A DNA stretch of 60,040 bases from Clostridiales bacterium (lineage in GTDB: Bacteria; Bacillota; Clostridia; Oscillospirales; Oscillospiraceae), in the NCBI GenBank assembly GCA_003522945.1, contig DPHR01000168.1:1224-61263 (forward strand), read 5' to 3'. Positions 50,689 to 58,610 of this stretch are shown in pieces (the first letter of the stretch is position 1; each line of letters starts with the position of its first letter). The notes under the pieces are model-generated. The model ran no database searches, had not been told where the DNA came from, and saw only the letters and a list, made by a program, of their open reading frames with translations. The position numbers and the translations under genes are program-made.

Positions 50689-51882
50689 TTATTTCTCTTC
50701 GGCGTAGGTGTCGAAGTAACCCTGAATGAACACGACCGGCGTACCCTTGTCGCCGCTGCCGCTCGTAAGATCGCAGAGCGAGCCGATGAGATCGGTGAGC
50801 TGGCGGGGCGTGGTGCCCTGACTTGCCATGTTGCCTTTGAGATCGGCATCCTTGTGGCGGATGGAATCCTCCACGGCGGAGCGCAGCTCTTCGCCGTTGA
50901 GACCGGCAAAATCGTTGTCAGCGAGATACTTGATCTTCAGCTCGTTCGGCTTGCCGACGAGACCGGCGGTGCAGGCAGGGGAGACCACGGGATCGGCGAG
51001 CTCCCAGATCTTGCCGACGGGATCCCTGAAGGCACCGTCGCCGTAGATCATGCACTCGATGTTCTTTCCGGTTGCCTTGCGCATGGCCGCGGCGAGCGCG
51101 TCAACAAATTCCGCTCCGTTGCGCGGGAAGAGCTTCACCTTGTCCTCGGAGGACTTGTTGGAGCCGAGCAGGCCGTATTTCTCGTTATAGCCGCTGCCGT
51201 TGACGCTTGCGGTGAGAAGATCATCCAGCGCGAGGACTTTCTCCGCGCCCGATTTGGCAAGACGGCGCTTTGTGCGGAACCGGGTGTGGATGTCGCAGCA
51301 GAGGACATTCTTCACGCGCGTGAGGACGGCTTCCGCCTGATTGGCGAAGAGGATCTCGGCCTCGCAGCCGCATTCCTCGATGAGTTTTTTATAATAGTCT
51401 ACATAGTCCACGCCGGTGAACGGATGCAGCGCGTAGCCGAACGCCTTGCGGTATTCTTCCTCGGTCAGCACGTCGCTGTACGGATTGATACCGGAATCCT
51501 CCAGCAGTTCCTCGTCAAAGAGATGGTTTCCGACTTCGTCCGAAGGGTAGCTGAGCATGAGCGTGATCTTTTTCACGCCGGTGGCGATGCCGCGCAGCAC
51601 GATGGCAAAGCGGTTCCGGGAGAGGATCGGGAAAATGACGCCGATATGGTCGCAGCCGAATTTCGCTTTCACGTCATCGGCAATGTTCTGCACCGTCGCA
51701 TAGTTGCCGGCGGCGCGGGCCACAACGGACTCCGTCACGGCGACGATGTCGCGGTCGTGGAAGGTGATATGCTCCGTCTCGGAGGCGGCCATGACGCTGT
51801 CGCGCACCAGCGTGACAAGATCGTCGCCCTCCCGGACGATGGGGGTACGGATGCCGCGAACAACAGCACCAACAGTTCTCAT
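50689..51882 (-). CDS. CofE-like (F420-0:gamma-glutamyl ligase family) protein
   Basis: A 397-residue member of the CofE/COG1478 ligase family: start VGAVVRGIRTPIVREGDDL, AVTESVVARAAGN, and a SRNRFAIVLRG block with the binding arginine. CofE adds glutamate to coenzyme F420-0, but this organism type is not expected to make F420 and no other F420 gene is nearby. Relatives in Chlamydia act in folate polyglutamylation (FolC2), an attractive alternative. Strong GGAGG before the ATG. Confidence 0.65.
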   Translation of the reverse strand: MRTVGAVVRGIRTPIVREGDDLVTLVRDSVMAASETEHITFHDRDIVAVTESVVARAAGNYATVQNIADDVKAKFGCDHIGVIFPILSRNRFAIVLRGIATGVKKITLMLSYPSDEVGNHLFDEELLEDSGINPYSDVLTEEEYRKAFGYALHPFTGVDYVDYYKKLIEECGCEAEILFANQAEAVLTRVKNVLCCDIHTRFRTKRRLAKSGAEKVLALDDLLTASVNGSGYNEKYGLLGSNKSSEDKVKLFPRNGAEFVDALAAAMRKATGKNIECMIYGDGAFRDPVGKIWELADPVVSPACTAGLVGKPNELKIKYLADNDFAGLNGEELRSAVEDSIRHKDADLKGNMASQGTTPRQLTDLIGSLCDLTSGSGDKGTPVVFIQGYFDTYAEEK

Positions 51883-51903
51883 AACGAAATAACCTCCGAA
51901 GTA

Positions 51904-51932
51904 TTGGATTTCCGCCGATATTATGCTACAAT
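51904..51932 (+). promoter_or_regulatory. Possible promoter of the beta-propeller gene
   Basis: TTGGAT (51904-51909), 17-base spacer, TACAAT (51927-51932). It overlaps the opposing CofE-like promoter, so the two would compete for polymerase. Confidence 0.35.
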
Positions 51933-51948
51933 ACCGTTTGTCTGTAAA
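51920..51948 (-). promoter_or_regulatory. Promoter of the CofE-like gene
   Basis: Minus strand TTTACA (51943-51948), 17-base spacer, CATAAT (51920-51925), 37 bases before the ATG. Confidence 0.7.
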
Positions 51949-52019
51949 GATTTAATTTTCGATTTTTGCAATTATTCTATTTGCGTCAGTCAAAAAAAGC
52001 ACATTTTGCAGGAGTTGCC

Positions 52020-53828
52020 ATGAGAAATCTCAAAAAATTTTTGATCGTCTGCACCTTTTTCGTCGCTTTGGCTCTTCTGGCCGGCTGCGCTTCCGCACCC
52101 GCGCCGGAGATCGCCGCCACAGAAGCACCGACCGCGACGCCCTCTCCGACAGCCACGCCCGCGCCGATCTCATTCGAGGCTGCGGCTGAGGCGAATCGCG
52201 CGGAGCTGCGCACGTTTTCGGATTACGGCAGTGTTTTTTCCGCCGTGCAGGAGAGCAAAGCCGAGGGAGACGGCGCGGACGTTCCGACGCATTCCTCCGC
52301 ACTGCGCGCCGCAGCGTCGCCGGAGGAGCTTACGGAAAGCGACATTCTCCGTATTGACGGTGAGTATATCTATACGCTTACGGACAAAAATCTCACGATC
52401 TTTCATCTGAGCGGCGAGGCGGGGGAGCTTATTTCCACTACGCCGGTCGGTACCGCCTGGAGCAGCTCCGGAGACGGTTCCGGCAGCTTTGCCGGAAGCG
52501 AACGTACGCCGCTCGCGCTGTTCCTTCGCGGCTCACGGCTCGCCGTTCTTCTGGACGTATACGGGTACGAGAGCTTCGGGGGCGAGATACGCTATTCGGA
52601 ATATGTCGGTGTCGATTTCTACGACGTTTCCGATCCGCACACGCCCGTGCTCCTCGCGAGCGCCGGTCAGAGCGGCGTATACTCCGATGCGTGGATGAGC
52701 GGCGGCGCTCTCTGCGTTGCGACGGACTTCTCCGTGCTGGACGCCTCCGACGCCGCAGATACGGACAAGTTCGTTCCGCGCGTACATACCGCCGCGGATA
52801 GCCGCCTGCTTGAGACTGAAAGCCTTTACGCGCTGCCGAACGGCGGCGAGGGCTGCACCGTGCTCGGCGGCTACTCGCTCGACGAGGCGGCGCAGAAAAA
52901 TGCCGTGGCCGTCTACGGCATCGAAGCGAAAAACGTATACCCTGTACCCGGCGGTCTTTTCCTGACCGACACACGCTCCGTATCTGCCGAATCCCGCCGC
53001 ATGAGCGACAGTGTGGGTGATTATACGGAATACGTTGAGCTCCTCTGCACCGATCTTTTCCGCTTTGACTTTGATGCTTCCGGCATCTGTCCGGCGGCCT
53101 CCGGCGTCGTGAGCGGACTTCTTCCGGAAAAGAGCGCCATTGCGCCGTTTGGTTCCGGGTATGTCTGTCTTTCGGAAGTCTCGGGCTCTTATACAAATAT
53201 GTATGTTGGCAAGGGCGGTCCCGCTCCGGCCGCGGAACAGACCGGCAGCGCGCTTTATACGCTCGACGCCGCTCTTACCGTCACGGCAAGGCTCTCCGCG
53301 CTTCCGAATGGCGACAGTATCCGCTGGGCGGGCTTCACGCCGGAAACCGTGCTGCTCTCCGGCGAGAACGGATCCTGCACCGCCGATCTCTCCGTTCCCG
53401 GCACGATCACCGCCGTGCCAGGCGGCGATGTGATCCTGGCGGATGCGCTGCTTCCGTGGAAAAACGGCGGCTATGCCGCCTTCCGGCATGAGAGCGCCGG
53501 ACAAATGGCGATTGCGCTCTATGATTCATCTCTGAAGAAAACCGCGGAGCGCACGTTCGGCAGCGACTACAGCAGCACACTCGAAAGTCTGCAAAGCTAT
53601 ATCGTCCTGCCGGAGAAAAACCTTCTCGGCTTTGCCGCCGACGACAGCTATTGCCTGTATGCCGAAAACAACGGAGAGATCGAATACTGCCTGAGCGTAT
53701 TCCTGACCGACTGGGCCTGGAACGCCCGCGCTTTTGAACAGAATGGCTATCTCTGCATCGCGGATCGCCGCGAGGCGTTCGTCTATCTGCCGGACACGCT
53801 CGAAAGCGCCGCATCTTTTCTGTTCTGA
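52020..53828 (+). CDS. Secreted beta-propeller-domain lipoprotein
   Basis: A 602-residue lipoprotein: signal peptide with lipobox LLAGC (cysteine near residue 21), a Thr/Pro/Ala linker, then a long beta-rich region resembling the bacterial secreted beta-propeller family (the repeated pattern DILRIDGEYIYTLTDKNLTIF, YVGVDFYDVSDPHTPVLL and similar strands). Function is unknown. AGGAG upstream of 52020 decides the start. Its terminator lies directly before spoIIAA. Confidence 0.72.
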   Translation: MRNLKKFLIVCTFFVALALLAGCASAPAPEIAATEAPTATPSPTATPAPISFEAAAEANRAELRTFSDYGSVFSAVQESKAEGDGADVPTHSSALRAAASPEELTESDILRIDGEYIYTLTDKNLTIFHLSGEAGELISTTPVGTAWSSSGDGSGSFAGSERTPLALFLRGSRLAVLLDVYGYESFGGEIRYSEYVGVDFYDVSDPHTPVLLASAGQSGVYSDAWMSGGALCVATDFSVLDASDAADTDKFVPRVHTAADSRLLETESLYALPNGGEGCTVLGGYSLDEAAQKNAVAVYGIEAKNVYPVPGGLFLTDTRSVSAESRRMSDSVGDYTEYVELLCTDLFRFDFDASGICPAASGVVSGLLPEKSAIAPFGSGYVCLSEVSGSYTNMYVGKGGPAPAAEQTGSALYTLDAALTVTARLSALPNGDSIRWAGFTPETVLLSGENGSCTADLSVPGTITAVPGGDVILADALLPWKNGGYAAFRHESAGQMAIALYDSSLKKTAERTFGSDYSSTLESLQSYIVLPEKNLLGFAADDSYCLYAENNGEIEYCLSVFLTDWAWNARAFEQNGYLCIADRREAFVYLPDTLESAASFLF

Positions 53829-53869
53829 CCGCCCCGCTTCGGCAATCTTTTCATAATACGCCCGTTAAA

Positions 53870-53905
53870 ATGGCGCTGTGGACAACCACAGCGCCATATC
53901 TTTTT
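53870..53905 (+). terminator. Terminator between the beta-propeller gene and spoIIAA
   Basis: A perfect 12-bp stem ATGGCGCTGTGG/CCACAGCGCCAT, loop ACAA, then ATCTTTTT. Only about 17 bases separate the T-run from the spoIIAA start. Confidence 0.88.
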
Positions 53906-53921
53906 CAGGGGGATGAGTATC

Positions 53922-54251
53922 ATGCAATTGGAGAGCGCCTATACCGACGGCTGCCTTTGTATCCGATATACCGGAGATCTCGATCATCACGCGGCGCGCG
54001 CGGCGTTTCGCGAAACAGAAGCGTTTATCGACCGTTTCCTGCCGCGGCGGTGCATTCTCGATTTCTCCGGCGTTTCGTTTATGGACAGCTCCGGCATTGC
54101 CGTTGTGCTCCGCGTGAAAAAACGGATGGAGGAAACGGACGGGGATGTCTTTCTGCTTGATCCGGCGCCGCAATGCGCAAGAGTTCTTCGCACGTCCGGG
54201 ATCGAACGTTTTGTCGCAATCAAATTTACGGAGGGAAAGGCCGCAAGATGA
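53922..54251 (+). CDS. spoIIAA: Anti-sigma F factor antagonist SpoIIAA
   Basis: STAS-domain protein that frees SigF by binding SpoIIAB when unphosphorylated. 109 residues; the phosphorylated serine lies in SFMDSSGIAVVL. The ATG at 53922 has GGGGG about 10 bases upstream; an ATG at 53913 is too close to it. The stop overlaps spoIIAB (ATGA). Confidence 0.95.
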   Translation: MQLESAYTDGCLCIRYTGDLDHHAARAAFRETEAFIDRFLPRRCILDFSGVSFMDSSGIAVVLRVKKRMEETDGDVFLLDPAPQCARVLRTSGIERFVAIKFTEGKAAR

Positions 54252-54688
54252 AATACGAAAACTACATAAAGCTGGAATTCCCCAGCAAAAGCTGCAACGA
54301 GGCACTGGCGCGGTCGGTAGCAGGCGTGTTCGCCTCGCAGATGGACCCGACGATGGAGGAGCTCGGCGATATCAAAACAGCGGTCAGCGAGGCCGTGACG
54401 AACTGTATCGTCCACGCTTACCCGGACTGCATCGGCAAGATCCTCATGCGCTGCCGGATCCTTGAGGATAACCGGCTGGAGATCGTCATCCGCGACTGGG
54501 GCCGCGGCATCGAAGATATCGGCAAGGCGAGAAAACCGTTGTATACGACCGGCGGCGAGGAACGCAGCGGTATGGGCTTTACGATCATGGAGAGCTTTAT
54601 GGATAAGCTCACCGTCCGTTCCACGCCGGGCGAGGGGACAAGCGTCATCATGCTCCGCACGCTCCCGCGCCGCGTGCGCGACCGCTGA
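54248..54688 (+). CDS. spoIIAB: Anti-sigma F factor SpoIIAB
   Basis: GHKL-fold kinase that holds SigF inactive and phosphorylates SpoIIAA. 146 residues. N-box DIKTAVSEAVTNCIVHAYP, G1 box IRDWGRGIEDI, and G2 box ERSGMGFTIMESFMD are intact. Coupled to spoIIAA by ATGA and to sigF by TGATG. Confidence 0.96.
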   Translation: MKYENYIKLEFPSKSCNEALARSVAGVFASQMDPTMEELGDIKTAVSEAVTNCIVHAYPDCIGKILMRCRILEDNRLEIVIRDWGRGIEDIGKARKPLYTTGGEERSGMGFTIMESFMDKLTVRSTPGEGTSVIMLRTLPRRVRDR

Positions 54689-55392
54689 TGGAAAGCCGCG
54701 CGCAGCTTCTCTCCCGCGCGCACTCCGGCGACCGGGATGCCGTGCAGCAGATGATCGAGGAAAATACCGGCCTCATCTGGAGCGTCGCCCGCCGGTATTT
54801 TGGACGCGGGGTCGATGCGGACGATCTCTATCAGCTTGGCTGTCTCGGTTTTCTCAAGGCCATTGAGGGCTTTGACGAGCGGTTCGGCACACAGTTTTCT
54901 ACCTATGCCGTGCCGAAGATCGCCGGGGAGATCCGTCGCTTTCTGCGCGACGACGGCGCGGTAAAGGTCAGCCGCGGGCTCAAAGAGCGCGCGCAGCAGA
55001 TCCATGCGGCACGGCGCCGTCTGGAGCAGACGCTCGGCAGGGAGCCGGCGCTTTCCGAGATCGCCGCGGAATGTGGCGTGAGCGTGGAAGAGATCGCCGA
55101 GGCGGAGACCGCGGCCGCTCCGGCGGAGAGTCTGCAGCGCGAGAGCGGAGACGAAGGCTTCACGCTTGAGCACGTGCTCGGTGACTATGGGCAGGAGGAT
55201 CGCGTACTGGAGAGCGTCGCGCTCCGTACGGCGATCGAGCGTTTGCCGGAACAGGAGCAGCAGGTGATCAATCTCCGCTTTTTCCATGGCCTGACGCAAA
55301 GCGACTGCGCGCGGATCCTCTCCGTATCGCAGGTACAGGTATCGCGCCTCGAACGCCGGGCAATGGAAAATCTGCGCGCCGTTATGCTCTGA
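54688..55392 (+). CDS. sigF: RNA polymerase sporulation sigma factor SigF
   Basis: First forespore-specific sigma factor. 234 residues with region 2 (DLYQLGCLGFLKAIEGFDE...FSTYAVPKIAGEIRR), region 3 (LGREPALSEIAAECGVS) and region 4 (LPEQEQQVINLRFFHGLTQSDCARILSVSQVQVSRLE). It starts on the last base of the spoIIAB stop. Its last 11 bases overlap the convergent protease gene. Confidence 0.96.
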   Translation: MESRAQLLSRAHSGDRDAVQQMIEENTGLIWSVARRYFGRGVDADDLYQLGCLGFLKAIEGFDERFGTQFSTYAVPKIAGEIRRFLRDDGAVKVSRGLKERAQQIHAARRRLEQTLGREPALSEIAAECGVSVEEIAEAETAAAPAESLQRESGDEGFTLEHVLGDYGQEDRVLESVALRTAIERLPEQEQQVINLRFFHGLTQSDCARILSVSQVQVSRLERRAMENLRAVML

Positions 55393-55912
55393 GCTGTGCG
55401 GCAAGAATGCATGCCGCCGGAAGTGCAAGACCCCAGCGGTGCGTGAGCATTGCCGCAGCAAGACATATTGCCCCGGTACACGCCGAAACGATCCGAACGG
55501 CCTTGCGGTCGCCGCAGAGCGCATAGAGGATCCGTCCGCCGTCGAGCGGCTGCGCCGGAAGCAGATTGCACACCGAAAAATACAGCGATATGCCCCGGCA
55601 TTGCGCCCACCACTCGCCGGGAAAGCGTGAGCAAAGCGCCGCCCACAGCAAACCGCACACCGGCCCTGCCGCCGCGCACACTGCCTCCGGAAGCGGCGAC
55701 GAAAACGGTGTCGTATCGAGGCACAGCCCGCTCAGACTCATGCGGAGAGAAAGGATCCGGCCACCGTACATCCATGCGGAAATACAATGGCCGATCTCGT
55801 GAAAGAACACAGCGGGCAGAACCGCGGAGAAAATGCCGGAATCGTCCAGATAAAAGAGCAGGGGGAAGACAACGGCAGCTCCGGCGGTGATCTCTACCCG
55901 GCAGCGGCTCAA
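55382..55912 (-). CDS. SpoIVFB-like M50 site-2 protease (short form)
   Basis: Intramembrane zinc metalloprotease. Motif HEIGH in AVFFHEIGHCISAWMYGG and the second motif NLLPAQPLDGGRIL supply the zinc ligands. With the TTG at 55912, which overlaps the upstream stop (TTGA), it has 176 residues and about four to five helices. Bacillus SpoIVFB (about 288) has a C-terminal CBS domain that is absent here. Its partner upstream is a LytM-domain protein, as in spoIVFA-spoIVFB, so processing of pro-SigK is likely but not proven. Confidence 0.85.
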   Translation of the reverse strand: MSRCRVEITAGAAVVFPLLFYLDDSGIFSAVLPAVFFHEIGHCISAWMYGGRILSLRMSLSGLCLDTTPFSSPLPEAVCAAAGPVCGLLWAALCSRFPGEWWAQCRGISLYFSVCNLLPAQPLDGGRILYALCGDRKAVRIVSACTGAICLAAAMLTHRWGLALPAACILAAQLRA

Positions 55913-56664
55913 ATCGCCGCCATGTAGAACGCCGGATTCAGATAAACGCCGTCGTGCGTAAGTTCGAAATGAAGATTCGGGCCGGTGACCTTGCCTGTCG
56001 CGCCGACAAGCGCGATCTTTTCCCCGGCATTGACCTTCTGCCCTTCTTCTACATAGATCTGGCTGCAATGGGCGTACATCGTCGCGTAGCCGTCCTCGTG
56101 CTCTACGCGGAGAAACTTGCCGCTCGTGCCGTTCTCGCCGACTTCCGTCACCGTTCCGGACGCAAAGCAGACGATATCGTCGCCGGAGTTTGCCGCGAGA
56201 TCCATGCCGTAGTGGAACTTTGTCTCGTTGTCGATCGGGTGCAGCCGGTAGCCGAATTCGGAGGATACTCTGGCGGAAAGCGGCTGAACGAAGGAGAACT
56301 TCGGCATGGGCGCATCGTAGGAAACATTGGCCGGAACGCCGAGATCGACGAACGGCTGCTGCTCTTCCATAAACGCCGCCATCGCCTCCTCAACGGCGGG
56401 GGACAGCTCTTCCGTGCCGGCTGGTTCCGTAAGTCCGAGAAACTCCGCGGCGTTGATCGTGACCGTGACCGGCATTGCAGCATCGTCCGCCGCCTCTGTC
56501 ACACCTGCGACGGTTTCCTCCGTCTTATAGTCTGCTCTGTGGAAAGATTTTTCAACTGTACGGATCGTTTCGGATGTGCGGGCAGGGAAGAGCAACTTCG
56601 CGGCGGCCGCCGCAACAAACAGTCCCGCTGCCACATAGATGGTTGCGCGTTTTGCACGTTTCAT
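55909..56664 (-). CDS. LytM/M23-domain membrane protein (SpoIVFA/SpoIIQ-like)
   Basis: A 251-residue single-pass protein (helix about 8-24) with a C-terminal LytM domain. The first zinc motif is present as HYGMD and the YAHCSQIYVEEGQKVNAGEKIALVG block is clear. The HxH motif reads N-L-H, so one catalytic histidine is missing and endopeptidase activity is doubtful, as in SpoIVFA. Coupling to the SpoIVFB-like gene favours SpoIVFA; SpoIIQ, partner of SpoIIIAH, is the alternative. Confidence 0.82.
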   Translation of the reverse strand: MKRAKRATIYVAAGLFVAAAAAKLLFPARTSETIRTVEKSFHRADYKTEETVAGVTEAADDAAMPVTVTINAAEFLGLTEPAGTEELSPAVEEAMAAFMEEQQPFVDLGVPANVSYDAPMPKFSFVQPLSARVSSEFGYRLHPIDNETKFHYGMDLAANSGDDIVCFASGTVTEVGENGTSGKFLRVEHEDGYATMYAHCSQIYVEEGQKVNAGEKIALVGATGKVTGPNLHFELTHDGVYLNPAFYMAAI

Positions 56665-56685
56665 TCCAAATCACACTCCTGCCAA

Positions 56686-56714
56686 AGCGTATTCGGACGA
56701 GTCACAAGCTATGA
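56686..56714 (-). promoter_or_regulatory. SigE-like promoter of the LytM-protease pair
   Basis: Minus strand TCATAGC (56708-56714), 14 bases, AATACGCT (56686-56693): the ATA-N16-ATA geometry fits, with five of seven and six of eight matches. The start codon lies 22 bases downstream. Confidence 0.35.
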
Positions 56715-56729
56715 ATCCTTTTTTGTCGC

Positions 56730-56758
56730 TTGACTTTTCAGGCATATTTTGGTAGAGT
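56730..56758 (+). promoter_or_regulatory. tRNA-Gly promoter
   Basis: TTGACT (56730-56735), 17-base spacer, TAGAGT (56753-56758), 20 bases before the tRNA. Confidence 0.7.
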
Positions 56759-56778
56759 ACATCAGTAAACAAAATACG

Positions 56779-56852
56779 CGGATATAGTTCATCGGTAGAA
56801 CGACGGCTTCCCAAGCCGTAGAGGTGGGTTCGATTCCCATTATCCGCTCCAT
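56779..56852 (+). tRNA. tRNA-Gly (anticodon CCC)
   Basis: GCGGATA pairs with TATCCGC; the anticodon stem ACGGC/GCCGT closes the loop TTCCCAA, giving CCC. The T-arm GTGGGTTCGATTCCCAT is intact and CCA is encoded at 56850-56852. 74 nt. Confidence 0.96.
56824..56852 (+). other. Candidate attachment site (3' half of tRNA-Gly)
   Basis: The T-arm and acceptor 3' end of tRNA-Gly lie directly before an integrase gene, the usual target of tyrosine integrases. The other copy would be beyond the window, so the core cannot be delimited here. Confidence 0.4.
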
Positions 56853-56856
56853 GGGA

Positions 56857-56901
56857 AAACCCCTTGAAATGCTCGAAAAACGAGCAATTTCAAGGGGTTT
56901 T
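56857..56901. terminator. Bidirectional terminator between tRNA-Gly and the integrase
   Basis: AAAACCCCTTGAAAT pairs with ATTTCAAGGGGTTTT, continued by GCTCG/CGAGC around a 4-base loop (one bulged A). T-runs on both strands. Confidence 0.9.
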
Positions 56902-56919
56902 CGGCGTTTTGCCGTGCTG

Positions 56920-58068
56920 TTATTCTGCGCTGGGTGGTATGGCGGATGTACGTTTTGGAGCGTTTTTTGACCCTTTTTTACTAACGGATTTACTAACGGA
57001 ATAGAACCGGCGCATTTTCTTCGCGGCCTTGGAAAGATCTTTTTCCGAAAGACGAAGATAAAAATCATGGACGGTTTTCCAGTCGCTCCAGCCGCCGTGC
57101 CGCATGGTTTCTTCCTCCGACCATCCGAGATGATAGGCGAGGGAAGCGAAGCTGCGGCGCAGACCGTGCAGGCCGACCTCCGGGAGATCGTTTGCGGCAC
57201 AGATCCGGTTGATCTGCCGCCGCACGCCGTCGCCGAGCGCGCATATATCACCGTTGTGATCTTGCAGGATTTCCAGAAGCCGGGGTATCACGATGGGGAC
57301 GACGCGCTGCGAGCGGGCGCTCTTGTTCTCTTCCCGGCGTATCCATTCGGCGGAGGATGTATAGACCGTAGCGCCGGAGACGGAGATCGTCTCGGCTTTG
57401 AGATCGATGTCCTCCGGGCGGAGCGCGAAGATCTCCGAGCGGCGGAGAGAGTGCAGCGCAAGGAGCGCGGGAAGCTCGACGGGCGTGTCGCGGATCGCGT
57501 CCACGAAGGTTAGTATCTGCGCATAGTCCAGCCACGGAGTATCGGCCTTTGGGACGACGCCGAGATCCACGGGGTCAAACGGTATCTTCTGCTCCTTGTA
57601 GGCGGCGGCAACAAAGCCGAGCTCATTCTTCAGGGTTTTCTTTGCGACGCGCTGTGATTCTGACGCAACGGCGCGCGGCCAGTTTATAGAGCGGATATCC
57701 TTATCCATGCAGCCGGGAAAAGCGCTGTTGCGGATGCATTGATAGCTTCGCCTGGTAGACGGCGAAAGCATGGGACGGTCTTCCAGATACTTATCGAGGA
57801 GCTGCCCGAGCGTGAGCCGGGGGAGCGCCTTCTCCGCTTCCAGAAACCCGGCACGGATGGCGAGGGCTTTGGTGCGGCATGCTTCCTCCGTGGGCTCGGT
57901 GACGTTCACGCCCTCGCGGCGGAGCTGCACCGTCCAGCTGCCGGAGGGGAGCTGCCGGGGAGCGGGGATCTTGAGCTTCTTTTCCTTTTCACGGAGCTGC
58001 TTCTTTCCGCACCAGTTGCAGTACAGCGAGTTTTCCGGGATCTCGCGGGAGCAGTTGCAGCACTTCAT
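56920..58068 (-). CDS. Tyrosine recombinase/integrase with N-terminal zinc ribbon
   Basis: Site-specific recombinase of 382 residues. An N-terminal four-cysteine ribbon (CCNCSREIPENSLYCNWCG) is followed by an SAM-like core-binding domain and a catalytic domain: Arg in HSLRRSEIFAL, HxxR in GLHGLRRSFAS, then GGW and the nucleophile tyrosine in VHDFYLRL. It points toward tRNA-Gly, 68 bases away. It overlaps the HTH gene by ATGA, so both are co-expressed. Confidence 0.93.
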   Translation of the reverse strand: MKCCNCSREIPENSLYCNWCGKKQLREKEKKLKIPAPRQLPSGSWTVQLRREGVNVTEPTEEACRTKALAIRAGFLEAEKALPRLTLGQLLDKYLEDRPMLSPSTRRSYQCIRNSAFPGCMDKDIRSINWPRAVASESQRVAKKTLKNELGFVAAAYKEQKIPFDPVDLGVVPKADTPWLDYAQILTFVDAIRDTPVELPALLALHSLRRSEIFALRPEDIDLKAETISVSGATVYTSSAEWIRREENKSARSQRVVPIVIPRLLEILQDHNGDICALGDGVRRQINRICAANDLPEVGLHGLRRSFASLAYHLGWSEEETMRHGGWSDWKTVHDFYLRLSEKDLSKAAKKMRRFYSVSKSVSKKGSKNAPKRTSAIPPSAE

Positions 58069-58583
58069 TCATTTTCTCCTTTGCGCTGCCGGTGGCGGCG
58101 GTATACACGGATGATGAAGAGGACGACCATAAACGCGGCGATCGCAAAACAGACCATCGAGAACACCGCGACGAAGTTCCACTCGCCGCGGAAGAAACCG
58201 ATATCCGCGCACCGAACGTCCAGGGTAACACACCAGATGACAACGACACAGCAGAACACGCCGAGCATCAGAATGACGGTGCGGAGATATTCGATATCCC
58301 GGACGGCGGATTCATACCGCGACTTCCAGTGGGAGGCGTCCTGCCGGGCAAGCTCCGTTTCCGCGCGGCCGCTCGGGGAGAGGATGCCGAAGGTTTCATC
58401 GAGCGAGACGTGCAGCTCCCGGGAGATGCGCACGACCGTATCAATGCTGGGGTTCGTGGATTTCGGGGAAAAGGCGTACTCCACGGTGCTCGGCGACAGA
58501 TCGGCGGCTTCGGCAATGTCCGGGAAGGTGCGTGTGCCCTTGGCCTCCCGCCAGCGGTTTTTCAGCACGTCCATTTCGTTCAT
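58065..58583 (-). CDS. HTH (XRE-like) protein with two transmembrane helices
   Basis: A 172-residue protein: N-terminal Cro/CI-type helix-turn-helix (about residues 15-65: TFPDIAEAADLSPSTVEYAFS, with a VVRISRELHVSLDE C-terminal helix), a short linker, and two hydrophobic helices (about 102-122 and 137-159) ending in RRHRQRK. The ATG at 58583 follows GAAAGGACGGAG. It is probably a membrane-tethered regulator; its coupling to the integrase suggests control of element excision. What it senses is unknown. Confidence 0.78.
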   Translation of the reverse strand: MNEMDVLKNRWREAKGTRTFPDIAEAADLSPSTVEYAFSPKSTNPSIDTVVRISRELHVSLDETFGILSPSGRAETELARQDASHWKSRYESAVRDIEYLRTVILMLGVFCCVVVIWCVTLDVRCADIGFFRGEWNFVAVFSMVCFAIAAFMVVLFIIRVYRRHRQRKGENE

Positions 58584-58610
58584 GTTCTCCGTCCTTTCGT
58601 TATTTTCGGG

